Assembly: GCF_015207505.1 (NCBI RefSeq)
Contig: NZ_JADEWT010000002.1
Span: 62,001 to 126,000 of the forward strand
Length of the DNA stretch: 64,000 nt
From: Tychonema sp. LEGE 06208
GTDB lineage: Bacteria; Cyanobacteriota; Cyanobacteriia; Cyanobacteriales; Microcoleaceae
Direction of reading: 5' to 3'
The notes beneath the pieces are model-generated. The model made no database searches and was not told the DNA's origin. It was given only the letters and a program-made list of their open reading frames with translations. Position numbers and translations under genes: made by a program. This document shows positions 26,778 through 36,544 of the stretch, in pieces (positions within the stretch are counted from its first letter, which is position 1; each line of letters begins with the position of its first letter).

Positions 26778-29700
26778 ATGCCTGAAATCCCTGTAGAAAG
26801 TACCGCACAGTTTCAGAACAGCATCAGTGAGCTAGAACAGGCAGAATCTGCCCTCAAAATCGCTTGGGACGAACTCGAAAAACAAACAGCAGAAACTATT
26901 GCTCAGATAGCCAAAGCCGACCAAGCAAACGCAGAGAATATCCGCGAGCGATTTGCCAAAGCCAAGCAACTGCGCCAGCAACTTCAAACTAAAATAAAAG
27001 AAGCCAACTCGCGGCGAGAATTTCACTTAGAAAACTCGCCATTAGCAGTTATAGAGTGGGACAGGGAAGGTCGGGTAGTGCGGTGGTCGCCAATAGCTGA
27101 ACAAATATTTGGCTGGAGTGCAGCAGAAGTAATCGGCAAATATTGGCACGAATGGTCAATAGTTTATCCAGAAGACTTCGATCTGGTGTCCGCCGTCACA
27201 AATCAACTGTTACAGAACAAAGAACCCCGCACCGTTTGCCGCAACCGCAACCATACCAAAGATGGCTCGGTAATTTACTGCGAATGGTACAATTCTGCAC
27301 TCATTGATGAATCGGGAACATTAGTTTCAATTCTCTCTTTTGCTAGAGACATAACCGAACAACACCGCACTCAAGAAGAACTTCGCCAGCGCGAACAGGA
27401 ATTTAGCACGCTTGCCGAAAATTCTACCGATATCATAGCGCGGTTCGACCGACAACTGCGGCACCTTTATGTTAACCAAGAAATTGAACGAGCCACCGCC
27501 AAATCCCCATCAGAATTTATCGGCAAAAGTAACAAAGAATTAGGAATTTCCCCCGATATTTGCAACCTGTGGGACGAAGCCTGTGTCAAAGTTTTTCGCG
27601 TCGGTAAACAAGAAACTATCGAATTTAATTTCCCCACTTCCGACGGGACAACATACTATCAGTGTCGAATCATTCCAGAATTTGCTGAGGACAATTCAGT
27701 AGAAACTGTTTTGGCGATCGCCCGCGACATCACAGAAATCAAACAAGTCGAAGCCCAGTTGCGCCAAAGCGAAGCTCGATTTAGGCGCGTAGTTGATTCT
27801 AACATCATCGGGATTGTTTTTTGGAACATTAACGGCGAGATCACCGATGCGAATCAGGCTTTTTTAAACCTGGTAGGGTACACGCGAGACGATTTATTTT
27901 CCCAAAAAATTGGCTGGCAAACAATGACACCGCCAGAGTGCCGCAGCCTCGATGAAGAAAAACTTGTAGAAGTGGTAGCTAACAACACAAATACCCCTTT
28001 TGAAAAAGAATACATCCGAGCCGACGGTAGCCGCGTTCCGGTGCTGCTAGGCTCTGCATTGTTAGAAGGTTCCCAGGAATTAGGAGTGAGTTTTGTGCTG
28101 GACTTAACCGAGCGCAAACAAGCCGAATTAGAGCTGGAGAAACAACAAGAACTTTTAGAAAGCATCATTAAAACCATCCCCAACTTCCTGTACATTTACG
28201 ACACAGAAGCACAGCAAAATATCTATGCAAATGCGGCAGTCACAGCGATGTTGGGCTACAGTCCCCAAGAATTGCAAGACAGGGGTTCAGAAGCAATCTC
28301 TAGCTTGATTTACCCGGAGGATATGCCCAAGTTAATTGTAGGTATGCAGCGGCTAGAAAACAGTACCAACCCCCACGAAACCGATGACATCGACTACAGG
28401 ATAAAACACAAAAATGGAGAATGGCGCTGGGTTCACGATCGATCGACTATCTTCAAAAGAACTCCCGATGGAAAAATGAAGCAAGTAATCGGTTCCGTAC
28501 TCGACATTACCGATCGCAAAAGGGCCGAAGAATCCTTAAAACAGCAAAACGAATTGCTGCAAACAATCTTCGAGAACGTTCCAGTCATGCTGACATTCTT
28601 AGATGCCCAGGGTGAATTATGCTGGGTAAACCGCCACTGGGAACAAGTGCTCGGCTGGAGTTTTGCAGAAACCAAAAACCGCGATATGTTGGCAGAATTT
28701 TATCCTGAGCCGGAATACCGCAAATACGTTTTCGACTTCATTCAAGCAGCAACTCAGAAGTGGGGCGACTTCCAAACGAAAGTTAGAGATGGGCGAATTA
28801 TCGACACGACTTGGGCAAATGTTCGCCTCTCCGACGGCAGGTTGATCGGTATCGGTCAAGATATCAGCGATCGCAAGCGAGCCGAAGCAGAACTCCAGCA
28901 GCTCAACGAAACTTTAGAAGCTCAAGTAGCCCTGCGTACAGCCGAATTAGAGACTTTTTTTGATTCTTTACCCGATCTTATTTTTGTGGTAGAACGTGAG
29001 AATATGCGCTTCTCTTTTGTCAACTGGCCTTTTGTCGAATTTTGCGGATTCGACAGCAGGCAACAGATGCAGGGCAAAACTATTTATGAATGCTATCCAA
29101 GCCAACTTGCAGAACAATTTTACTTGGAAAATATGCAAGTATTTGTATCTGGCCAGACGATTCATTTTCAGGAAAATTTTGTGGTTGCTGGTGATGCTGT
29201 TTATTTCGACACTTTTAAAATTCCTCTCAGGAATCTTGACGGCGAAGTTTATGCTTTAATTGGCACGGCTCGCAATGTCACTGAGTTGATCCAGACGAAA
29301 CAAGCTTTGTCGGAACGCACGGAGCAATTAGAGGTTGCTAATCAAGAATTAGAATCTTTTGGCTACTCGGTTTCCCACGACCTCCGCGCTCCTTTGCGCC
29401 ACATTTCAGGTTTTGTTAATGCTTTGAAACAGCGCTTAATATCAACTGAGGTTTTGAACGATCCTAAAATTGTTCATTACATCGAAATAATTGAGGACAG
29501 CAGCCAAAAAATGAGCTTGTTGATTGATGGTTTGCTGGCTCTTTCGCGGGTGGGGCGGACTGATTTAATCAAAATTCCGATCGATCTTGCCCGGTTGGTG
29601 CAAACTGCGATTAAATTGAGTAAACCCCGAACTGCGGCAGATCCCGCCGAAAATCCCGACAGCAAAGTTGAATTTACCGTGGGAGATTTGCCGGGGGTGA

Positions 29701-30056
29701 TGGGAGATCCCACCTTGCTGCAACAGGTGTTCAGCAACTTGATCGACAACGCTGTCAAGTTCAGCCGCGGACGCACTCCGGCTATAATAGTGATTGATGC
29801 TTTACCTGACGGAACTATTTTTGTCAAGGATAACGGGGTAGGTTTTTCGATGGAATATGCCGATCGGCTGTTTGGAGCCTTTCAGCGGCTGCACTCCCAG
29901 AGAGAATTTGAAGGTACTGGCATAGGTTTGGCGATCGTCCAGCGGATTATTCACCGCCACGGCGGCACGATTTGGGTTCAAAGCGTACCCAGTCAAGGAG
30001 CCACGTTTTTCTTTAAACTAGGGCCGACAATCTCAAACGCTAATCTAGATTCCTGA
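26778..30056 (+). CDS. Multi-PAS sensor histidine kinase (six PAS domains)
   Basis: This 1092-residue protein has no membrane segment, so it senses a cytosolic signal. A coiled-coil start (about 10-80) is followed by about six PAS/PAC units (approximately 81-205, 206-330, 333-450, 455-585, 590-700 and 720-845), each ending in a D(I/L)T(E/D)RK-type PAC motif. HisKA carries the phospho-acceptor in VSHDLRAPLRH (His867), and HATPase_c shows NLIDNAVKFS (about 987), DNGVGF and GTGIGLAI. All catalytic boxes are present. The SHDLRAPLRHI box and YADRLFGAFQRLH region are typical of kinases related to cyanobacterial phytochrome kinases, but no GAF/PHY region is present. The response-regulator gene at 30378 follows 320 bp downstream on the same strand and is a likely partner. 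Ligand is unknown. Confidence 0.93.
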   Translation: MPEIPVESTAQFQNSISELEQAESALKIAWDELEKQTAETIAQIAKADQANAENIRERFAKAKQLRQQLQTKIKEANSRREFHLENSPLAVIEWDREGRVVRWSPIAEQIFGWSAAEVIGKYWHEWSIVYPEDFDLVSAVTNQLLQNKEPRTVCRNRNHTKDGSVIYCEWYNSALIDESGTLVSILSFARDITEQHRTQEELRQREQEFSTLAENSTDIIARFDRQLRHLYVNQEIERATAKSPSEFIGKSNKELGISPDICNLWDEACVKVFRVGKQETIEFNFPTSDGTTYYQCRIIPEFAEDNSVETVLAIARDITEIKQVEAQLRQSEARFRRVVDSNIIGIVFWNINGEITDANQAFLNLVGYTRDDLFSQKIGWQTMTPPECRSLDEEKLVEVVANNTNTPFEKEYIRADGSRVPVLLGSALLEGSQELGVSFVLDLTERKQAELELEKQQELLESIIKTIPNFLYIYDTEAQQNIYANAAVTAMLGYSPQELQDRGSEAISSLIYPEDMPKLIVGMQRLENSTNPHETDDIDYRIKHKNGEWRWVHDRSTIFKRTPDGKMKQVIGSVLDITDRKRAEESLKQQNELLQTIFENVPVMLTFLDAQGELCWVNRHWEQVLGWSFAETKNRDMLAEFYPEPEYRKYVFDFIQAATQKWGDFQTKVRDGRIIDTTWANVRLSDGRLIGIGQDISDRKRAEAELQQLNETLEAQVALRTAELETFFDSLPDLIFVVERENMRFSFVNWPFVEFCGFDSRQQMQGKTIYECYPSQLAEQFYLENMQVFVSGQTIHFQENFVVAGDAVYFDTFKIPLRNLDGEVYALIGTARNVTELIQTKQALSERTEQLEVANQELESFGYSVSHDLRAPLRHISGFVNALKQRLISTEVLNDPKIVHYIEIIEDSSQKMSLLIDGLLALSRVGRTDLIKIPIDLARLVQTAIKLSKPRTAADPAENPDSKVEFTVGDLPGVMGDPTLLQQVFSNLIDNAVKFSRGRTPAIIVIDALPDGTIFVKDNGVGFSMEYADRLFGAFQRLHSQREFEGTGIGLAIVQRIIHRHGGTIWVQSVPSQGATFFFKLGPTISNANLDS

Positions 30057-30064
30057 GCGATCGG

Positions 30065-30165
30065 GATATAGCCTTTCGAGCTTTCATAGGAGGTACTATC
30101 CGGTATAGGGCATAGGGCATAGGAAGGGCATAGGGCATATCTCACTTTTTTGAGAACCGCTATAG
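30065..30165. repeat. Composite palindromic repeat, family B (short copy)
   Basis: It starts GATATAGCCTTTCGAG, continues GGAGGTACTATCCGGTAT, has only a few GGGCATA units and ends TGAGAACCGCTATAG. Compared with 14610 and 58053, the array is contracted. It begins 8 bp after the kinase stop codon. The remaining 30166-30377 leader shows no gene. Confidence 0.78.
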
Positions 30166-30377
30166 TAGTTTTTAATTCTGAATTGAAAACTATCATGCAG
30201 TTTAATAAGTCACAGTCGGTTCGGCAATCCCTCAGTGGCAGGTGCGAAATCAAGGTCTTGAGAATAGATAATAAATCGTCCCAAAAATAACTTAAAAATT
30301 TAGAAAGCTCAATGAAAGTAAATTTCAGAAATGACATATAGCAAAAAAAACACCATTTAAAGATTACGAAAAACTGT

Positions 30378-33300
30378 ATGTTAAATAGAAACTCGACCGA
30401 TTCTTTACTTAAAATGGTAGCCGAATCAACATTAAAATTGTTGATAATAGAAGACATGGCAGAAGATATAGAATTAATAGAAGTAGCCTTAGAAGCGGGC
30501 GGAGTTAATTTTAATTTCGATACAGCAGAAACAGCAGCAGAGTGCAGACAAATGCTCCAAAATAGCAATTACGATGCTGTGCTGTCAGATTACCGCCTCC
30601 CGGAATTCAACGGTTTAGAAGTGTTGAAGTTAATGCAGGAATTGGGGCAAGACATACCATTTATTTTAGTAACGGGAAGTTTGGGAGAAGAAGCGGCAGT
30701 TGAGTGCATCAAAGCCGGCATGACCGATTATGTATTAAAAGGGCGTCTGTTTAGGTTGCCAACAGTATTAGAACGATCGCTCCAAGAATACAAAATGCGC
30801 CGCCAGCAGCAAGAGGCGATCGCCCAAATTCAGCGTCAAGCGACTCGCGAGGCGATCGTCAACCGCATCGTTCAAGCCATGCGCTGCACCCTCGTACTCG
30901 ACGAAGTGCTGCAAACCACCGCAGATCAACTGCATGAAGCTCTAGAAATTAGCGGCTGCGCGATTTTGCAGCCAGATACCGCAGGCGGGATCGCGATTCG
31001 CTACATGAGCTCAAAGGCAGTCGGCAGAGAACTGGCGATCGGTCTAAATTGCGAATTTGCTCAATACTATCGCTCCTCCCTCGGCCGCGGAGAAACGATC
31101 ACGATCACCGAGTTATCGAGTCTGGCCCCGTCCCTGCAAGCAGCAGCCGAATTCTTAGGGTTTCGCGCGATCGCGATCGCACCGCTGCTCTACCAGCAAT
31201 CATTTTTAGGAGGAATTTGCCTCTATCAGTGCGATCGACCGCGCTCTTGGAATGCCGAAGAACTGTCGCTAGTCAAAGCTATTGCCGATCAGTGCGCGAT
31301 CGCGATCCATCAAGCCGAACTCTACCAAACGGCCCAAACCGAACTAGCAGAACGCAAGCGCGCCGAAGCAGAAGTCCGCGGCATTCAGCAGCAACTAGCC
31401 ACGATGGCAGCCAACATTCCCGGCTCAGTCTACCGCGCCGTGTTGCATCCAGACGGCAAGATGTCGATGCCCTACATCAGTCCAGGGGTGCGCGAACTTA
31501 CTGGCTTCGATCCTGCAGAAGTCATGGCGTGCCCGCAACTATTGACCGAAATCATTCATCCAGAGGACAAAACCTTGTTTGACGGCAGCGTAGCAACATC
31601 GTGTGACAATCTAGAACACTACGATCGCCAGTACCGGATTGTCTTGAATTCCGGCGAAACCAAGTGGGTGCAAGATAGCGCCAAATTTTCTCATAACAAA
31701 AACGGCGACGTAGTTATAGACGGAGTAACCCTCGATATCAGCGATCGGAAATTTGCCGAATCAGCGCTGCGGCAAAGCGAACAGCGATTTCGATCGCTGA
31801 TTGAAAACGCTACAGACATCACGATCATTCTTGACGGCGAGGGAATCTTTCGCTACATCAGCCCTTCGGTGAAGCGAATTTTAGGATACGCGCCCCATAA
31901 GGCGATCGGGCGCAGCGCCCTAGGGACAGTTCACCCAGACGACTGCGCCACGATCGCCCAAACCCTCCACAAAGCCCTTCAAAACCCCAAAAGAAGCCAG
32001 TCCCCAGTTGAGTATCGAGTCCGCCACCGCAACGGTTCTTGGTGTTATGTAGAAGCTGTAGCCACCAACTTGCTGCACGATCCTGCTGTCAAGGGAATCG
32101 TGATCAACTGTCACGACATCACTCAGCGCAAACTCGCCGAAGAACAACTGCTGCACGATGCTTTTCATGACGCCCTCACCGGATTACCCAACCGATCGCT
32201 ATTTATCGATCGGCTAGAACACTCTGTGAGGCTGGCAAAAAGGCGCACAGACTACTTGTTTGCCGTGCTGTTTCTAGATTTAGACCGATTTAAAGTCGTC
32301 AACGATTCCCTCGGCCACGCCATCGGCGATCTACTGCTAGTGGCGATCGCCCGCCGTCTAGAAGCTTGTCTCAGGCCCGGAGATACAGTAGCCCGCATCG
32401 GGGGAGACGAATTCGTGCTTTTGCTGGAAGATATCGACGGCGTAAATGAAGCTAGTAGCATTGTCAACCGCCTGCAACAGCAAATCACCTCTCCGATTTT
32501 GCTAGACGGACACGAAGTCTTTATCACCGCCAGCATCGGCATTGCTTTGAGTTCTGATGAAGACCTGGAAACGACAAACCTGCTGCGCGACGCCGACACC
32601 GCCATGTACCGCGCCAAAAAACTCGGCCGAGCCCGACACGAAGTTTTTAACAGTTCCATGCACGCCCACGCTTTGCGACTGTTGCAGCTAGAAAATGACT
32701 TGCGGCGGGCGATCGAATCAATTAGAGACCAAGCCATAGAACAAGAATGTAATCCATGCACGCGATCGGGCTTACCTCCCTTATCCGCAGCCCCCCAGTT
32801 TATCATTCACTATCAGCCGATCGTCAGCATCGCCAATAACACAATTAACGGTTTCGAGGCCCTAGTGCGCTGGCAGCATCCAGAACGCGGCTTAATTTCC
32901 CCAGTTGAATTTATTCCCATCGCCGAAGAAACCGGATTAATCGTAGCCCTCGGCCGTTGGGTGCTACGCACAGCTTGCCAGCAAATCCGCCAGTGGCAGC
33001 AACTATTTCAAAACAACCCGCCCTTAAGCGTCAACGTCAACCTTTCAGTCAAACAGTTTTCTCAGCCAGATTTAATCGAATATATCGATCTAGTTCTCGA
33101 AGAAAGTCACCTCGACGGTAGCAGTTTAAAACTAGAAATTACCGAAAGCGTACTCATAGAAAATTCCGACTCAGTAACAGCAATGCTGGTGCAGCTTAGA
33201 GCCAGAAACATACACCTTTGCATCGACGACTTCGGCACCGGCTATTCATCCCTGTCCTACCTGCACCGCTTCCCCACCAATACCTTAAAAATAGACCGAT

Positions 33301-33590
33301 CTTTTGTCAGCAGAATGGGAGGCGAGTTCGACCTAAGCAAAGGAAGTATTGACCCGACAGAGATTGTGCGGTCGATCGTTACTTTGTCGCACAATTTGGG
33401 CATGGATGTGGTAGCCGAAGGAGTCGAAGAAGCCTCGCAACTATCTATACTCAAAGGATTAAAATGCGAGTTCGCCCAAGGATTCTTTTTTTCCAAGCCA
33501 GTAGACTCTCAAACAGCAGCAATTCTGATCCGACAGCAAGCCGAAACTCAAGATTTGCTGACATTGAGTTTTTTAGAAAAAGGTCATTAA
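30378..33590 (+). CDS. Response regulator with GAF, PAS, GGDEF and EAL domains
   Basis: This 1070-residue cytosolic protein should make and/or degrade cyclic di-GMP. Domains in order: REC (about 18-140, phospho-acceptor Asp71 in VLSDYRLP), GAF (about 165-320), two PAS (about 345-465 and 470-595), GGDEF (about 605-765) and EAL (about 790-1055). The diguanylate cyclase site is intact (GGDEF at 675-679) with an inhibitory RxxD site (Arg666, Asp669). The phosphodiesterase site also looks intact: EAL 827-829, SVNVNLS, LEITESV, DDFGTGYSS, AEGVE, and AQGF. Both activities are therefore possible, which is uncommon since one is often degenerate. An ATG at codon 13 is an alternative start. It follows the six-PAS kinase, its probable phosphodonor. 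C-di-GMP in such cyanobacteria controls motility and matrix formation. Confidence 0.95.
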   Translation: MLNRNSTDSLLKMVAESTLKLLIIEDMAEDIELIEVALEAGGVNFNFDTAETAAECRQMLQNSNYDAVLSDYRLPEFNGLEVLKLMQELGQDIPFILVTGSLGEEAAVECIKAGMTDYVLKGRLFRLPTVLERSLQEYKMRRQQQEAIAQIQRQATREAIVNRIVQAMRCTLVLDEVLQTTADQLHEALEISGCAILQPDTAGGIAIRYMSSKAVGRELAIGLNCEFAQYYRSSLGRGETITITELSSLAPSLQAAAEFLGFRAIAIAPLLYQQSFLGGICLYQCDRPRSWNAEELSLVKAIADQCAIAIHQAELYQTAQTELAERKRAEAEVRGIQQQLATMAANIPGSVYRAVLHPDGKMSMPYISPGVRELTGFDPAEVMACPQLLTEIIHPEDKTLFDGSVATSCDNLEHYDRQYRIVLNSGETKWVQDSAKFSHNKNGDVVIDGVTLDISDRKFAESALRQSEQRFRSLIENATDITIILDGEGIFRYISPSVKRILGYAPHKAIGRSALGTVHPDDCATIAQTLHKALQNPKRSQSPVEYRVRHRNGSWCYVEAVATNLLHDPAVKGIVINCHDITQRKLAEEQLLHDAFHDALTGLPNRSLFIDRLEHSVRLAKRRTDYLFAVLFLDLDRFKVVNDSLGHAIGDLLLVAIARRLEACLRPGDTVARIGGDEFVLLLEDIDGVNEASSIVNRLQQQITSPILLDGHEVFITASIGIALSSDEDLETTNLLRDADTAMYRAKKLGRARHEVFNSSMHAHALRLLQLENDLRRAIESIRDQAIEQECNPCTRSGLPPLSAAPQFIIHYQPIVSIANNTINGFEALVRWQHPERGLISPVEFIPIAEETGLIVALGRWVLRTACQQIRQWQQLFQNNPPLSVNVNLSVKQFSQPDLIEYIDLVLEESHLDGSSLKLEITESVLIENSDSVTAMLVQLRARNIHLCIDDFGTGYSSLSYLHRFPTNTLKIDRSFVSRMGGEFDLSKGSIDPTEIVRSIVTLSHNLGMDVVAEGVEEASQLSILKGLKCEFAQGFFFSKPVDSQTAAILIRQQAETQDLLTLSFLEKGH

Positions 33591-33696
33591 AAAAACACGG
33601 CATTTTGTGCGTCCCATTTCAGCATAAAATCTTAAAATATTTTAAAGCTGTCCCTAACTACTGGCGTCAGTTAATAACTACGGCATCGAAATCGCT

Positions 33697-35286
33697 ATGA
33701 CTATTGGCTACCTCGCCCTCGTTCTCCACGCCCACCTGCCTTTTGTCCGCCACCCCGAAAGCGACTACGTTTTAGAAGAAGAATGGCTGTTTGAGGCGAT
33801 CGCCGAAACCTACATTCCCCTACTGCAAGTCTTTGAGGGGCTGCTTCGCGACGGCATAGACTTTAAAATTACCATGAGCATGACACCGCCCTTGGTGGCG
33901 ATGCTGCGCGACCCATTACTGCAAGACCGCTTCGACAACCACTTAGCGAAACTCGAAGAACTAGCGGATCTCGAAATTGAACACAACAGCGGCAACGGTC
34001 ATCTCCGATATTTAGGCGAACATTACGCCGCCCACTTCTCTCAAGTTCGCAATTATTGGGAAAAGTGCGATCGAGATTTAGTCAAAGCCTTCAAAAAATT
34101 CCAAGACAGCAACAACCTCGAAATCATGACCTGCGGGGCCACCCACGGCTACTTACCGCTGATGAAAATGTACCCCGAGGCAGTTTGGGCGCAAATACAA
34201 GTAGCCTGCGAAAGCTACGAACAAAACTTCGGCCGCCGACCAAAAGGTATTTGGCTGCCCGAATGCGCCTATTACGAAGGCTTAGAGAGGATGTTAGCCG
34301 ATGCCGGTCTCCGCTACTTTCTCACAGACGGTCACGGCATTCTCTACGCCCGCCCCCGTCCCCGCTACGGTAGCTACGCGCCAATTTTCACCGAATGCGG
34401 AGTAGCAGCCTTCGGTCGAGATCACGAATCATCGCAGCAGGTTTGGTCTTCCGAAGTCGGCTATCCCGGCGCAGCCGAATACCGAGAATTCTACAAAGAT
34501 TTGGGTTGGGAAGCCGAATACGACTACATCAAACCCTACATCATGCCCAACGGCCAGCGCAAAAACACCGGGATTAAGTATCACAAAATCACCGGTCGCG
34601 GATTGGGTTTAGGCGACAAACAGTTATACGATCCGTACTGGGCGCGGGAAAAAACAGCCGAACACGCCAGCAACTTTGCTTTCAACCGCGAGCGGCAAGT
34701 CGAACACCTCAACGGCATCATGCAGCGCCCGCCGATTATTGTATCGCCTTACGACGCGGAACTTTTCGGTCACTGGTGGTACGAAGGGCCTTGGTTCTTA
34801 GATTACTTGTTCCGCAAGAGTTGGTACGACCAAAATACCTACGAGATGACGCATTTAGCCGATTATTTGCGGGGAAATCCGAATCAGCAAGTTTGCCGTC
34901 CGTCGCAGTCGAGTTGGGGTTTCCGGGGTTTTCACGAGTATTGGCTCAACGATACCAATGCTTGGATTTACCCGCACTTGCACAAAGCTGCGGAACGGAT
35001 GATTGAGTTGGGAAGTATGGAACCGGAGGACGAATTGCAGTATCGGGCTTTGAACCAGGCCGCGCGGGAAGTGCTGTTAGCTCAATCGTCTGACTGGGCC
35101 TTTATCATGCGGACTGGGACGATGGTTCCCTATGCGGTGCGGCGGACTCGATCGCACTTAATGCGCTTTCACAAGCTGTACGATGAAGTCAAAGAAGGTA
35201 AAGTCGATTCCGGTTGGTTGGAGAAGGTCGAAGAGATTGACAACATTTTTCCTGAGATCAACTATCGCGTTTATCGATCGCTTTAA
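33697..35286 (+). CDS. Glycoside hydrolase family 57 protein, probable 1,4-alpha-glucan branching enzyme
   Basis: This 529-residue cytosolic enzyme belongs to GH57 and resembles the glycogen branching enzymes of Thermus (TTHA1902) and Thermococcus. It would introduce alpha-1,6 branches in glycogen. The catalytic nucleophile is Glu189 in IWLPECAY and the acid/base is Asp353 in SPYDAELFGHWWYEGP. The N-terminal barrel begins GYLALVLHAHLPFVRHPE, and a C-terminal helical domain (DUF1957-like, about 415-529) includes SSDWAFIMRTGTMVPYA. The protein is a normal length. Family activity is known, but hydrolase versus transferase activity cannot be told from sequence alone. It is preceded by about 100 bp after the GGDEF-EAL gene and followed by a terminator at 35434. 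Confidence 0.92.
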   Translation: MTIGYLALVLHAHLPFVRHPESDYVLEEEWLFEAIAETYIPLLQVFEGLLRDGIDFKITMSMTPPLVAMLRDPLLQDRFDNHLAKLEELADLEIEHNSGNGHLRYLGEHYAAHFSQVRNYWEKCDRDLVKAFKKFQDSNNLEIMTCGATHGYLPLMKMYPEAVWAQIQVACESYEQNFGRRPKGIWLPECAYYEGLERMLADAGLRYFLTDGHGILYARPRPRYGSYAPIFTECGVAAFGRDHESSQQVWSSEVGYPGAAEYREFYKDLGWEAEYDYIKPYIMPNGQRKNTGIKYHKITGRGLGLGDKQLYDPYWAREKTAEHASNFAFNRERQVEHLNGIMQRPPIIVSPYDAELFGHWWYEGPWFLDYLFRKSWYDQNTYEMTHLADYLRGNPNQQVCRPSQSSWGFRGFHEYWLNDTNAWIYPHLHKAAERMIELGSMEPEDELQYRALNQAAREVLLAQSSDWAFIMRTGTMVPYAVRRTRSHLMRFHKLYDEVKEGKVDSGWLEKVEEIDNIFPEINYRVYRSL

Positions 35287-35433
35287 TATCAAGTCCGGTA
35301 GTACCCGACTGGTATTATTTCAAGTTTTGTAGGGGTTCCTTCGCGCCTGATATTTGATAATTATCGACAAATGATATCAACCCGCCCAGCCCTTACCAGT
35401 CCGCTCTTACTTCCAGCCAATTCCCAACAAATT

Positions 35434-35457
35434 AAAACCCGCCAGCGCGGGTTTTTT
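35434..35457 (+). terminator. Rho-independent terminator downstream of the GH57 gene
   Basis: The stem AAACCCGC / GCGGGTTT with a four-base loop is followed by TTTT. It lies about 150 bp after the GH57 stop. The rest of 35287-35680 holds a fragment similar to the end of family A (ATATCAAGTCCGG) and no gene. Confidence 0.85.
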
Positions 35458-35680
35458 ATGGATAAAAATATAGCACGTTTTTATGTCCGCGCCCAAGCGT
35501 GCTACTTAACATTTACCGTAACTGTCAGTCAGAGAACGGGAGTAGAGGAGAACGGGAGTGAGGGAGTAGGGGAGTGTGAAAAAATTTTCCTTCTTCTCTC
35601 GAACCTCGAACCTCAGTATCCGTTACATCCTTGACATCCCGTACATGGCGGCGGAAGCCGAACTTCACGCTTGACTTCTG

Positions 35681-35881
35681 CTAAACCGGTTCTAGCTCAT
35701 CTTCAAAGAACCAAGTCGCAAAACCGTTAAACTTCACAATCACGCCTACTCCACTGCCGTCAACCATTCTGAATCCGTCAACGGTGCCGACGGGATTTTC
35801 CTTGATCTTGCCCACGATATTTGCAGGTATCCGATCTCTGAGACGGCGCACCTTAACTCTCTGACCTACTTCTATTGCCAC
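35681..35881 (-). CDS. DUF2862 domain-containing protein (66 aa)
   Basis: This is a small conserved cyanobacterial/plastid-lineage protein, MAIEVGQRVKVRRLRDRI at the start, predicted as a beta-barrel (SH3-like). The C-terminal motif FNGFATWFFEDELE is characteristic of PF11061. The start is a GTG at 35879-35881, supported by AGGAGA eight bases upstream. No function has been established as far as I know. It faces the GH57 gene convergently. Confidence 0.88.
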   Translation of the reverse strand: MAIEVGQRVKVRRLRDRIPANIVGKIKENPVGTVDGFRMVDGSGVGVIVKFNGFATWFFEDELEPV

Positions 35882-36277
35882 TGAAATTGTTCTCCTGCTC
35901 TATATAACCTCTATACAAGCGTCCATTTTACAGTTTGGCGGACTCGATCGAACAGCAACACCAGCAGACCGATCGCCCCAGACGATTTTTGGATCGAAAT
36001 TTCGACCAACTTTTCCGAAAAGACGGTATTCTAGTCCGAGTTGCTCGATCGCGATCGCCGACGACCTACGGTTCCACAGCAGCAAGCTTCACTCGCCAGA
36101 CCCAGCCGCACTGCTACAGATCATTATTTTTTATCGCTTTGCAAAAATATTTTTTTATTAACTCCCACAATTACAATATTTCTACCCAATTATTCATCCT
36201 TCCGGCCGAATGCAAAAAGCACTCACTAGCAGTAATAAATTTTATGTTTGTTATATACAAATACTCATCCATGAACC
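35882..36277. other. Non-coding leader region upstream of the FecR promoter
   Basis: HIP1-rich at the left (to about 36070) and AT-rich at the right. Open frames on both strands have biased, non-protein-like composition. I see no RNA gene here. Confidence 0.5.
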
Positions 36278-36306
36278 TTGACATCGGCGCAAACTCTTGC
36301 TATAAA
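36278..36306 (+). promoter_or_regulatory. Strong sigma70-type promoter (-35 TTGACA, -10 TATAAA)
   Basis: A consensus TTGACA (36278-36283) and TATAAA (36301-36306) are separated by exactly 17 bp. Transcription would start near 36313, leaving a leader of about 210 nt before the MTKSKL minigene and the FecR-domain gene. It is the clearest promoter in the window. Confidence 0.8.
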
Positions 36307-36523
36307 AGACTTTGAGTGTGGCAGATAAAATTTCCCCAAGGTCGGAGTTTAGTCAACGGGCACGTTGTAAAACTTTACTAAAACTTCACAATAAACAGAA
36401 GATTTAATGGTAAGAGTTGATGCTGAGAAAGCTTATTTTGGCTGCTGTTTGATAGAATAAAAAGTGGAACGATTGCCGGATGTAGGGAGTCTAAGAAAGG
36501 AAATGAAGTGTAGGAACTTCAAA

Positions 36524-36544
36524 ATGACAAAATCGAAATTATGA
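36524..36544 (+). CDS. Putative six-codon leader peptide (MTKSKL) overlapping the FecR start
   Basis: The minigene ATG at 36524 is preceded by AGGAA at good spacing. It ends in TGA at 36542-36544, which overlaps the ATG at 36541 of the next gene (ATGA). This geometry fits translational coupling or attenuation-like control. The short length makes chance possible. Confidence 0.35.
   Translation: MTKSKL

Noticed and set aside
35935-36315. 126-codon plus-strand frame upstream of the FecR gene
   Set aside because: HIP1-driven composition, no ribosome binding site, no recognisable domain, and it overlaps the promoter.
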